Source of the DNA: Arachis hypogaea
Taxonomy: Eukaryota > Streptophyta > Magnoliopsida > Fabales > Fabaceae
NCBI RefSeq assembly: GCF_003086295.3
Contig: NC_092038.1
Span: 126,073,518-126,137,517, forward strand
Reading direction: 5' to 3'
DNA: 64,000 nt
The notes under the pieces: generated by a model
Seen by the model: only the letters and a program-made list of their open reading frames with translations
The model's database searches: none
Told to the model about the DNA's origin: nothing
Position numbers and translations under genes: made by a program
Shown: positions 12,987 through 24,176 of the stretch, piece by piece
How the letters are laid out: each line of letters starts with the position of its first letter
Position numbering within the stretch: position 1 is the first letter of the stretch

Positions 12987-14942
12987 ATGTCAGCGTACAG
13001 ATGGAAGAGCTTCGAGGAGAACGAGGACCGCCCCTCCAAACCTCGCCGCTACGGCGTCACCGAGATGAGAAGCCCTGATTACTCTCTCTTCAACCACAAT
13101 GTTCTTCAGGTTAACATTATCATGCATTGCATTGCATTGCGTGCCTCTAATTTAATTATATTAGGCTTAAGTGGAGATTACATTAATTAATCAATTAATT
13201 GATTAATTTTAGGATATATTTGAATCAATGGGAGAGTACGTTGATGGATTGAAGTTTTCTGGAGGGTCTCACAGCTTGATGCCAAAGTCACTTCTCAAAG
13301 AAGTGATCGACATGGCTCATCACCACGATGTGTACGTTAGCACTGGTGATTGGGCTGAGCACACCATTCCCAAAGGCCCTTCTGCTTTCAAAGATTTTGT
13401 TGAGGTTTGAGTCTGAGAATTCTCTCTATTTGTTTCTAATTAGCTGTTTGTTATTGTTGTGCTAGGTCAATAATAATTTGCATGATTTATTGCTGTGACT
13501 TGTGACAGGAATGCAAGCAGATGGGTTTTGACACAATTGAGCTCAATGTGGGCTCACTTGGGATTCCCGAAGAGACTCTTCTCAGATTTGTCAGATTGAT
13601 TAAGAGTGGTGGCATGAAAGCTAAGCCTCATTTTGAGGTCAAGATTAAGGAGTCTGATATTCCAAGAGGTCCTTATAGGGCTTTTGGGGCTTATATTCCT
13701 CCTTCAGCGCCCAGATCATCTGGTAAGCATATTTGTATGGGTGCGTGCGCGCAAACGCGTGTGTGTGTATGATTTATGTTTTTATCTTGAGATGTAAACT
13801 TGTCTGATACCTGCTCATTCTACCTCATAATTAAATGGAACCTCAGCTTTTAACTCATAGAATGGTTAACTCGTATCTTTTTGGAGGGGAAAATAAATAT
13901 AGCATGTTTCTGTTTTGCTCTATGCTCTTCCTTTTCTAATTCTGCTGAGTACAATGGGTTGAAATGAAATGAAATATTGAAATTCAGAATGTGTGAGTTC
14001 AATTTGGATGATAAATTGTCTTTAAACAGATGAATGAATGCAGATAATAAGATAAGTTTTTATTCATTTAATTTTTCTTTTCTTAAATTTCAAAGTTAGA
14101 ATGTGTGTGGAATCAAATGGATGATGCAGAACATATTTTACCATGGTATTATCATCTTCCTCAGTAATTTGAATGCTGTATTAGAAAGCGTAGCTTGTAG
14201 TTACTGGTGGTGCGCATGGTATCAATCCTTTTGGATTGAGGGCTATTTGAGCATATAATGTGGAGGTCAATTGGATAACCATCGTGATCAAATTTGAAAA
14301 ATAAGAGTTTGAGTGTTGGAGTGAAGCTTATACCAAAATCTAAGGGTGATATAAGCGATGTAAGTTGTAAGGACAGAGTATGATGATATAAATGTTCTGT
14401 ACTTGTTAATGAAACACAAACACCCAAAATCACCATACAACAAAATATTAGTTTGACTTGTGTTGAAACTTTTGCCACAGAATTCGTGGAAGATGTGGAT
14501 CTCTTGATCAGAAGGGCTGAGAGATGTTTGGAAGCCGGTGCAGACATGATAATGATTGATGCTGATGATCTTTCCAAACATGCTGATAACATGCGCGCAG
14601 ACCTTATAGCTAAGATCATAGGGCGCCTTGGGATTGAGAAGACTATGTTTGAAGCTTCAAATCAGAGAACATCCGAGTGGTTTATCAAACAATATGGTCC
14701 AAATGTAAATGAATACTCTCTACTATATGTTTATTTACATACGACATCTTCTATTGATATTAAGGGTTTTTTTATTCATTTTATTTTATTGGGATATTAA
14801 ACATATACTATACCTCTTTGATATGTTTCAGGTGAATCTCTTCATAGATCACTCGGATGTTGTTGATGTGGAATGCCTCCGAGGGCGCAACTTGGGAAGA
14901 AATCATGCATCTGTTCTTGGTTCTTCATATTTCCTGTTCTGA
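12987..14942 (+). CDS. HSA32: HSA32, heat-stress-associated 32-kDa protein
   Basis: Five exons (12987-13109, 13213-13404, 13509-13722, 14481-14704, 14832-14942) join in frame to 287 aa, about the length of Arabidopsis HSA32. The protein belongs to the phosphosulfolactate-synthase (ComA)-like TIM-barrel family. Visible landmarks are YGVTEMRSPDYSL near the N-terminus, VYVSTGDWAEH, GFDTIELNVGSLGIP and AGADMIMIDADD. In plants the protein prolongs acquired thermotolerance and acts with HSP101; it is not known to make coenzyme M precursors there. The start is set by the first ATG before MSAYRWKSFEEN. The third intron (13723-14480) is long and AT-rich. The upstream heat-shock element fits heat induction. 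Confidence 0.95.
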
Positions 14943-15559
14943 AGGGACATGAATTTGTGTAGCCCCTGTACTGGATTTGTTTGTCAAATGTAGAAGTCAT
15001 GTGTGTTTGTTATAGTGGGTATTAAAATTAAAAACATCTTTTAAAAAGTGAAGAGTGAAGACTGAAAATTCAGGAGGGGAGATAGAAGCATTTGTAATAT
15101 ATTCTCCAAGGAATGCATTTCCCTACTTGATTTTGTGTTGGATTATTCGTACAATATATAGCTCCTAATGTGAAGAAAACTTGAAATATTCTGAAAGCGA
15201 TAATTTCATCATTTCTATTGTATGTGTTAGACTGCAACTCTACTAGAGTTGCCTTTTGCAAAGTCATCATGTGCGCATAGCTGTAATTTGCTTTGGACTT
15301 CTATCTCATAATTGTAGGCCAAATTAATGTGCATCAAGACAACCTCAAGTTAAACAAGGTGGTGTGGGATAGGCATAGGATTACTCCCTGAAAATTTTGA
15401 TAGGTTAGTTATGAGTTATGACCTTTTAACTAAATTTTATTTTATTCGTTAAGGAAATAGTGTTAAAAGAAAATGGATATTGTAGCTTTTCAAAGTAGTT
15501 CCTATTATTCAACACATACAAAGCAACTTAAGAGATTCATATTTATTATTCTTTAAAAT
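14943..15559. other. HSA32 3' region and LINE target flank
   Basis: No gene was recognised. It probably includes the HSA32 3' untranslated region and AT-rich spacer up to the LINE insertion site. Confidence 0.5.
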
Positions 15560-15575
15560 ATGGGTGTGAACATAA
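15560..15575 (+). repeat. Target-site duplication, left copy (LINE)
   Basis: ATGGGTGTGAACATAA occurs here and again at 21623-21638, exactly flanking the LINE. A 16-bp perfect duplication is typical of target-primed reverse transcription and suggests a fairly recent insertion. Confidence 0.9.
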
Positions 15576-15591
15576 ATTTATCACCTTAATA

Positions 15592-17927
15592 ATGAGGGAG
15601 AGAGAGGCTGTGAGAGGTGAGTACTCTAGGGGAGGGAGTACGTTAGGAATACAGTCAACAGCAAAGGATACCAGAATTTGGAATAGGGATACATATCATC
15701 GCTTGGAAAATTCTTCGTTCTCTGTATTCGTGGACAACCTACCGGATGATATCTCTAGGAGAGAATTACATCACTTGTTTTGTTGGACAGGAAGAATTAA
15801 CGACATATATCTTGTCCGGAAACGAAAGAGTGGATCGATTTACCTGTTTGCTTTTGTTCATTACACGATAAAAGGGGACGCCCTCAAGGCGATTGCAGAA
15901 ATGAACCACTGGAGATTACGGGGGAAGGTAATTACCGTTGGAGAAGCGAAGTATAGAAGACAATCTCAAGCGATGGGTGGATCAGTGAGGAAGGAAATCG
16001 TACGTAAGAATGGAGGCGTAGCAGGGGCGTCTTATCATGGGAACGGGGTTGCGGCTGCCAAATCCTTTGGGGAACAGCTAGTGCGAGAACATCAGACTGC
16101 CACAAAGGAGAGTGGACATATGAAAAGAATTGATGTGCCAATAGTTGAACCAAATATGGAATGGTTGGCGAGGAGTTTAGTGGGACAAACATTGCACCCA
16201 GTGGACCTCTGCTCAGTGAAGAGGGTGGTCTCTAAAAATATACCTCAAATTGTGGATGTCCGGGAGATCGGGGCGTGCAAAGTCCTGTTAATATTTGATA
16301 CTGTGCAGCATGCGGAGGGTGTGTTTACGTTCAAGATGGATACTTTGCTGCAAGTCTTTGGGAGGAATCGGAACGTTGTACTACTCGAAGAACGTGGCTG
16401 GAGTGCTACGGAATTCCTTTGCATGCATGGTCGCCGGAAACGTTCAAGAAAATAGGAGGGCAGTGGGACAATGTGCTTCAGTGTGATGTAATTACTGGGG
16501 AAAAAGCCTCCTTCACAGTGGGAAGGATTCAAGTTGAGACGGGGTGTTCGATGCAATTGGATGCAAATTGTTGTTGGGAAGACAGCATTTGGGATTTTTG
16601 TGAAGGAGGTAGGCTGCCAGGAGGATGCTGTGGTCAGTATGGAGAGAAGCAGAAGTGGCTATGATGAGAATGCAGCTTCTGGCGCCGCTGGCACGGCCCT
16701 GGAAAAGGGGGTGGGTAACTGGGATCCGGCGGCAGAATTGGTTTCCGACAGGCTTACAGAGGCTGCGCAAGGAGAGGGCAGAATAGTAACTTCTGATGTC
16801 TTTTTGAATGATGTGAACATTGAGTATTTGAATTTCAAAAAGGATACGGTTGTACCAGATTCAGATAGTACCAAGGAAGGTGGAGTAGCAGATTCTAAGG
16901 GGTGTGAGGTGGTTCATGAGGGGGAGTCGGAGAATACGGTTACGCAGGTTTGTGGAGGTGTGAGAGGAGATCATGTGGAATGGGCTGGTACTTATGGTAT
17001 GTATGACGAGGCCCATCAGGTGTGTTACAAGGCTGGGGCGTGTGTGGGTTATTGTAGAGGGGTGGGCTGGTCTTCAGTTGGCCCAATAGCAAATCAGGGG
17101 GTAGATGGGAGGTTGACTGTGTACGAAACACGCCTGCGAAGGGAGCCAGCTGTTGGGCTGGGCCAGGCTAGTCTACTGCATGCAACGGTCCATGGACCTC
17201 TCTCCATTGGGGGCAAGGCCGGGTCGGGTAGTCTTATGATCCGGCAGGTCCCACGAGATCTGGGTGATGCGGCGCAAATGGTAGGTTTGCGAGAGAGGCT
17301 GGGGTGCCAAGAGGAGGAGGAACTTGAGGAGGGAGAGGTGAGGCACACAGCTAGGGGCTCGTTGGAGGATAGGATCCAGGTTTTGGAAGAGAAGGTGGAG
17401 GGAGTAGGGCCGACTGAGGAGGCTGGTGTTGAGTTGGATTGTGGCGGTGTAGCGCATGAGGGGACGAGGGTGGGGGAAGCAAATCACCGGCAGATACAAG
17501 GGGCGCAGCACGGTGGTGGTGAGACCGGTCTCCACGATGATGGTTCCCAAACGAGTCTAAGCCGAAAAACGAGGAAGGGTGAAACCTCAGAAGCTAAAGG
17601 CAACACAGAGGGAGACATACTGGGGGTGGCTGCTAAAAGCGACGCCCGGGGGGTGGAGCAGGGAATGAGCTGGGCCCAGGTGGTCATGTAGAAGGGGAGG
17701 AGTACAAGGGGACGCAGGGAGTACAAAGCCAGGAAAACCAAGCAACCTGGGCACTGGCTGTGGAATCGGGAGCGGTTTTATACGATGAGGAAGAAGACAT
17801 TATGGCGATTCTACAAGCACAAAATGAGGAAATAGCGGCAAAGAGAAGGCTAGCGAAGCAGAAGGAAAAGGCGAGAATGAGTCGGCCAAAAAATAAACAA
17901 AAGGTGAGCAAAACTTTATTTAAATGA
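15592..17927 (+). pseudogene. LINE ORF1, RRM-containing RNA-binding protein, frameshifted
   Basis: The opening frame (15592-16455) holds an RRM: FSVFVDNLPDDISRRELHHL is the first strand/helix and YLFAFVHYT the RNP1-like region. Conserved LINE ORF1 sequence (TWLECYGIPLHAWSPETFKKIG) continues in another frame from about 16360, returns to the first frame near 16560 (FGIFVKEVGC), and shifts again near 17690. An acidic then basic tail (DEEEDIMAILQAQNEEIAAK) runs to a stop at 17925-17927. That stop overlaps the ORF2 start as ATGA. At least three frameshifts are therefore visible. No CCHC knuckle was seen. The protein would have packaged the LINE RNA. Confidence 0.85.
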
Positions 17928-20900
17928 TTGTGGGCAGTTGGAATATTAGGGGGTGGAGGGGGGACGGTAAAATGAGCATGCTGAAGTCTTTGAAAAGTAA
18001 ATATAAATTGAACATGTTGGGGTTGGTTGAAACAAAAAAAGAAGTGATTACTAAATATGAGGTTGCAAGGCTTTGGGGATCTAGTAATGCTGGTTGGGAT
18101 TTTGTGGAAGCTGTAGGAACAGCGGGGGGTCTGTTATTAATTTGGGATGATGGAGTGTTTCAAGTCCGTCACAGATATAAAGGTGAGAGGTGGCTGTGTG
18201 TTGAAGGCATTTTAACAAGGACCAACTTTTACTGTGCTTTTTGTTTGGTGTACGGGGAGCATGGGAGGGAGGCAAAGAGGGGGGTGTGGGAGGAACTGAG
18301 TTATGTGGCAGGGCTGTGTCAGGTTCCGTTCTGTTTTATGGGGGACTTTAATGAAATTTTACAAGTTGGGGAGCGTAAAGGAGTTACTAGCTTGCCGGCA
18401 TCATCGGAAGAGTTTAAGGGATGGGTGCATGACATGCAGTTGATTGATTTGCCTCTTACGGATAGGAAGTTTACATGGTTTAGGGGGCGGTCCTGTAGTC
18501 GGATTGATAGAGTGATGGTGACTATTGAATGGACTGAGCAGTTTCCGGATATTAGGATAAAGGGTGGCCCAAGGGGGCTATCCGATCACTGTCCATTGAT
18601 ATTGGACGGGACAAGATTCGGAGGGGCACCTCGACCATTCAGAAGTCTGGATTCCTGGTTTACGCATGAGGGGTTTCTGAGAATGGTGAAGGATGAATGG
18701 CAAAGCCTCGGAGAAGCGCAGTTCACGTGCAAACTGAGGGCTTTAACAGAACCATTGCGGAAATGGCACAAGGAGAACTTCAGGGACATGATAAGAGACT
18801 TATGAGGTTTGAGGAGGAGCTTACCAGGCTAGACAATTTAGTCAGTGATGGAATTTATGATGGTACAACAGAGGCTCGACGAAAGGCGCTTGTGAGCTTT
18901 TGTTCAAAATGGTACATTAGAAAGGAATTGCACTGGAAACAGATGTCTCGATCTAAGCATGCTGCAAACATGGATAAGAATACCAGATACTTTCATAACA
19001 TTGCCTCAGCCAGAAGACGGAATAACAGGATCGACGCACTAATGATACATGGAAGACTTGTGCGGAATCAGGCGAGAATTAAAGGTGCGATTCGAGGATT
19101 CTATAAGGAGTTATATAGACAAGAATATGTTCCGAGGATTGGAATCAGGGATGGCTTAGTAAAGTGTATCCATAGGGCTGAGGCTGAAGCTTTAGAAGCA
19201 ATGCCAACGGAGGAGGAAATCAAGGAGGCTGTGTGGGACTGGGAATCTTCCAAGGCCCCAGGGAGTGATGGGTATAACATAAACTTCATAAAGAAATGTT
19301 GGGAGGACATTGGGCGGGATTTCATTGCTGCGGTATTGGGGTTCTTTCAAAGTGCGAAGATGCCAACGGATGCCAATGTCACTTGGGTGACACTAGCTCC
19401 AAAGTTTGAAGGTGCAAAGGAAGTGAAGGATTTTCGGCCAATTAGTATGGTGGGGTGTGTGTATAAAGTGATTTCGAAGGTGTTGGTGAGAAGAATGCGA
19501 GCTGTGATGCCGGGGTTGGTCGGAGAGACTCAGACTGCGTTTGTTAAGGGAAGGAAAATTCATGATGGCGCCCTCATAGCCTGCGAGACGGTTCATTGGT
19601 TGAAGACCAGGAAAAAGACAGCAGTCATTATCAAACTGGATTTTCAAAAGGCCTATGACAGAGTGCGATGGAGTTTTGTTGACATTGTGCTCCAGAAAAT
19701 GGGCTTTGGCCAAAGATGGAGGAGTTGGGTGAAGGAGGGTGTTACTACGGCTACCATGGCAGTCTTGGTGAATGGGTCACCGTCTAAGCCATTCAAGATG
19801 GAGAGGGGACTAAGACAAGGGGACCCGCTTTCTCCACTGCTGTTCGTTTTAGTGGTTGATGTTTTGCATCGGATGTTGGGGGAAGCTGTCAGGAACGGAC
19901 GCATTGCTCCACTGCTGGTAGGGGGAGATCATATTGAACTGTCACACTTACAGTTTGCGGATGACACTATCTTGTTCTGCCCGCCGGAGACTGAAACAAT
20001 TGTTAACTATAAGAGACTGTTGCGGTGCTTTGAGTTGATGTCGGGGCTGAGCATCAATTTTGAAAAATCAAATCTGATATCGGTGAACTGTGAGCAAAGA
20101 TGGATTGATCAGGCATGTGGAATACTGGGATGCCAGCAAGCTGCTCTACCGGTAAGATACTTGGGAATTTCTTTAGGTGCAAATCCGCGGCTAGTAAAGA
20201 CTTGGAAACCAATCATTGATAAGGTGGAACAGAAGCTTAGCTTGTGGAAAACGAAGGTGTTGAATAAATCAGGGAAGCCGGTCCTTATCAAGTCGGTACT
20301 GAATAGTCTTCCCATATATTATCTTAGTCTGTACAAGATGCCGAAAGCCGTGGCAGACAAGCTGATCACTCTACAACGGAACTTTATGTGGTGTAAGGAG
20401 AATGGTAACTCTGGTATACCTATGGTTAAGTGGGAGCTAGTACAGGCTCCAAAAAAGGTGGGGGGCTTGGGGGTTGGTGATGCAATGCTAAGGAACACAG
20501 CGCTCCTGTTTAAGTGGTGGTGGCGGTTTTCAAAGGAGGATTGCCCGCTGTGGAAGAAGATTGTTTGTTCGTGTAACAAGTTGAACCCGAATGTAATGTT
20601 GGCAACTCAGCCTTTACAAGTAAAAGGAGGGCCTTGGGGGGACATCTGTCAGCTGAATATAAAAGAACCGCGGATTCGGGATAAAATGGTAAGTGGACTG
20701 GCAATGGAAATAGGCAATGGTATGCAAACCCGATTTTGGGAAGATAACTGGATTCAAGGGGGTGTTCTCAAAGGGAGTTATCCGAGACTATACTCTATCT
20801 CAAGCCAGCAAGGACTTCTAATTGGGGACTGTGGCTTTTGGGATGGGCTTGATTGGATTTGGAATTTCCAATGGAGGAGGGAGTTGTTCCAATGGGAGCT

Positions 20901-21537
20901 AGAACTTGTCAATCAGCTGCATGAGAGGTTAAGGCCAGTGAGGTTGTCATCAGGTCGGGAGGACAGCGTGGTCTGGAAGTTTGACAATAAAGGTGTTTTC
21001 TCTACTCGTTCTGTGATACAGGCTATACAAGCGGAGACTCTTTCGGCTGAAATAACGAGTTATAGTTTCACGAGCTCCGTTTGGAAAGGTTTTGTTCCTC
21101 CGAGGATTGAGCTATTTGGGTGGTTTGTGCTAGTTGATCGAGTTAACACCAAGGAGCGGCTGGGTAAAATAGGAGTCAACATTCTGGGGGATAGTTTGTG
21201 TGTAATGTGTACTAAGGAATTAGAATCTGCTGAGCATTTATTCCTTAGGTGTGAGGTAGCTTGGCAGGTGTGGTGTAAGTGGTTGAGGTCACTAGGTAGA
21301 GAGTGGGTGATCCCTGGAACCATTAGGAAAATGTTTGAAACCTGGCATGGCTTGCATAATAGACAACAAGGGCAGCAGATGTGGATGACAGTATTCTTTG
21401 CAATTATTTGGAACATCTGGTTGGAACGGAATGCACGAATCTTTAAGAATACAAGAGCAAGCCTGGAGGTAATCCACACAAAGACGGTGATGAGCTATAC
21501 AGAATGGCGTGGTGGTGATTCTGGGGGAGGCTGTTGA
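17924..21537 (+). pseudogene. LINE ORF2: AP endonuclease, reverse transcriptase, zf-RVT
   Basis: The first segment (17924-18805) is an endonuclease/exonuclease/phosphatase domain: SWNIRGW near the start, LGLVETK, FMGDFNEIL and the C-terminal GLSDHCPLIL motif are all present. Near 18790 one frameshift moves the reading to the frame that stays open to 21537. That part is a reverse transcriptase with RPISMVGCVYK, GLRQGDPLSPLLF and the catalytic QFADD at 19951-19965, ending with a zf-RVT domain (SVWKGFVPPRIELFGW, CVMCTKELESAEHLFLRCE). Apart from the one frameshift, the catalytic motifs look intact. Known role: nick the target and copy the LINE RNA into it. Confidence 0.9.
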
Positions 21538-21622
21538 TAGGTTTGGGGTGTTAGGTGTTGGTTTGGTTGGTAGCTCGTTGCTCCACTTTAATGTGTTGAG
21601 CTTTCTATGTTTAAAAAGAAAA

Positions 21623-21638
21623 ATGGGTGTGAACATAA
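21623..21638 (+). repeat. Target-site duplication, right copy (LINE)
   Basis: This 16-bp sequence is identical to 15560-15575 and directly follows the A-rich tail of the LINE. Confidence 0.9.
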
Positions 21639-23924
21639 TAATTGATACTGAAAAAAATTATAATATTTATTTGAATCAACACCATAATTTTTTTTAAGGA
21701 TTGAAAATAAAAATCACAAATTCCTAATTTTATAAGTAGAAAATTTTTATTTAAAGCCTTGTGACGTAAAAAATATTAAGAAGAAAATACAGGCCAAGAA
21801 CAGAAGAGTCGGGGAAGGTTGCAACCACAGGATTTAAAGAAGTTTTCTTTTGTGTTTGCATTAAAGTTGCAAGTTGCGACGAATCGTTGTCTATCCCCGC
21901 GGCATATTAGACTGTGTTCATCGGTTTTTGACATTGATGGATCTCATGCTTTCTCACCTAACATAACAATAAATACATTTCCGTTATTGTTTTTCTAATC
22001 TTCTTCTAGTTTATGCTGCTGAGCTACGTGCTCTTCATCGCGAATTGCATCACGCCCTAATCTTCCCCTTCAGTTCAATTTAAATCAAGCCCGCCCTTCC
22101 GTTTTCACGGTAACGCCTTTTCTCCTTTTCCCTTTTATTCGATCTGTGTTTTCATCTGCGGTTTTGGTTTTGATTCGCTTTGCTTTGTGTCTTGGATTTT
22201 CTCTAGTCTCGGATTATGTTGTGTATACGTATATGTTACCCGGAAAAGTTCAACGAAAAAACATTTTGTTGTATGAGCGTGGAGTAACTTTTGCTTAGAT
22301 GAGACAATTTAATTCATGTCTCGATACTGCCTTAGTATTCACTGCTTGAATTTTCAGATCTGATGTTGCATTTGCATATTAATACGGGGTAGGGTTTCGG
22401 TAGATTCAATTTGTGGGCTTAAATTAATTAATATTCTCATCCTGAATTTTGCGAAGGAACTATTATTCTCATTGGTGTGACCTTGGTTGAGAGTGGATGG
22501 TTTTTGTTTATCAACAGTATTGGTCCTCGGATTGTGTATCTTTTTTCCTGCCGTGGCTATTTCATTGATCTTGCTAGGATAAGAAAATAGGTAAAAAATG
22601 ATATTGCCATTTGGTATAGAATTATAGATAGTGTCAGAGTGAGATCTATGTTGTTCCATTGCAAGCCTAATGGCATTGTATGATGAGTTTAAGAGTAGTT
22701 ACAATGGTCAGTGTTTTGATTAGGTGCTATTTTTGCAATTTGCAATCAACAATTCTCTTATGAATTATATTCCCACTTTTGACTTCTTGTGATCACAGCT
22801 GTGTTGTATCTATCAACTTATTCTAGTGGTTGATACAATTGAGGATCAGGGTTCCAACAATAGAAGTGAAACAGGAAAATTGTGATAAATTATAAGCTAC
22901 TTCTGCAGCATATTTGCCTTATAACAATTCATGTAATCATATATAATATTTGAACATGTTTTTCTGAGTGGGAAAAATGGTTTACCTTCTATTCTATATA
23001 TTTAAAAAAGGAACCAGTTTTGCAAGAGGGAAAACTGTCTTCTTTTCTTAGTTCTTGAGTCATTACATTGCTGAAGTATCACTGAAAAGAATGTTCCAGT
23101 GGTCTTTAGGGGTTGCATTATTATTATTTTAATGCAGAAATATTATTTTCAATTGTGTTTTACTTCAGGCCGGCCTATGTCATCCATGAAAAATCTGGAT
23201 GAGTCTATTTTCTTCTAGAGTCTAATGATAAAATATATTTTGCTGAGGCTCTCTGTTTTATGACAATTGATGTTGCTATCGTTGTTTATTTTATTTATTC
23301 TAGCATGAAATTTATAGACTACTTTTACCATATTGTTTTCCATCGTGGTTGAACTTGAAAGCTGCAGTTTCCAGTTTGGTTGCCATTTTCCATTATTCAA
23401 CATATCTGGATTTCTCCAATTCTTAAATATTTTGAATTTCCAAAGCGATGGATGTGTAACTAGTTGAATCTACTTTCATCAGTCTCATGCATTGATATCT
23501 ATAAATTAGGTTTTATTTGAGAACTGAATGTAATTCACCAGAGAAAGAAATTGTGTAATTTTAGACTTTTCAATTTTCCTATCATCTTGCTTGATGTACA
23601 CCGATGAAATGGGTGTGATTCATGGCTTTTATTGAGCTATGGATGCTTTCATATTTAGTTGCATGAACATCCCGTTGTTCTTTATTTAAGGCCAAGTCAA
23701 GAAGACAATTCACTACATTTTCCGAACTCAAGACAATTCACTACATTTTCCGAACTCAAGTTTTGAGTGGAATGTGATTCTGATGTCATTTCTCTAAGCC
23801 CCAAAAGAATAGAAATAAAAATGAACCATTTCATTATATTTTCTGTGAAGCCAAAGATATGTGTGTATTGGATATTTACAAATTACAAATGTTTGACATG
23901 ACATGCAGCTTCTGGCAAGCTCCG
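21639..23924 (+). other. Promoter, leader exon and leader intron of the small membrane-protein gene
   Basis: No protein-coding exon was recognised. A likely 5' leader exon ends at 22109 (TTTTCACG before GTAACG), and a leader intron runs to the acceptor at 23908 (GACATGCAG), just before the coding exon. The intron assignment is inference. A 31-bp tandem duplication lies at about 23699-23760. Confidence 0.45.
23699..23760 (+). repeat. 31-bp tandem duplication
   Basis: Two adjacent identical copies start AAGACAATTCACTACATTTT and end CCGAACTC. They lie in the presumed leader intron of the next gene. Confidence 0.85.
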
Positions 23925-24176
23925 ATGAGGTCACCATCTTTCAGGAGGCCGTTCTCAAAGAATGAACTGGGAAGTTGGTCAACACTCATGGAGAGGCACC
24001 GGTTCCTCTTGTCAGCTCTTGTTCTACTAGTTCTCCTTTGTAGTGTTTATCTTTACTTTGCTGTCACATTAGGAGCCAGTGACATTTGCTCTGGGTTGAC
24101 AGGACCTGAGAAAGCTTCATGTCATATGCAGCATCTTAAGGCTTCTGTTGCCAAGGGTAAACTGAAACATCTTTGA
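23925..24176 (+). CDS. Small conserved plant protein with one membrane span
   Basis: An 83-aa reading frame starts at the ATG after the acceptor at 23908. It begins MRSPSFRRPFSKNELGSW, has a basic stretch (MERHRF), one hydrophobic span of about 22 residues (LSALVLLVLLCSVYLYFAV), then a short tail with cysteines (DICSGLTGPEKASCHM) and a basic end. I recognise the pattern as a small uncharacterised plant protein family but know no function. The N-in, C-out type layout and possible Golgi or ER location are only guesses. The coding part is a single exon. Confidence 0.72.
   Translation: MRSPSFRRPFSKNELGSWSTLMERHRFLLSALVLLVLLCSVYLYFAVTLGASDICSGLTGPEKASCHMQHLKASVAKGKLKHL

Larger units (their letters stand above)
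15576..21622 (+). mobile_element. L1-type LINE retrotransposon, about 6.05 kb
   Basis: The element is bounded by a perfect 16-bp target-site duplication. It encodes an ORF1 with an RNA-recognition motif, then an ORF2 with AP endonuclease, reverse transcriptase and a C-terminal zinc-binding domain, the order seen in plant L1-clade LINEs. It ends in a short A-rich tail (TTTAAAAAGAAA). Only 16 bases precede the first ORF1 ATG, so there is almost no 5' leader, which suggests slight 5' truncation. It is visibly more GC-rich than its flanks. Frameshifts in both ORFs make it non-autonomous today. It lies between HSA32 and the next gene and interrupts no gene. Confidence 0.93.

Noticed and set aside
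16513..17741. Several open frames antisense to LINE ORF1
   Set aside because: Shadow frames of the GC-rich coding strand without any domain.
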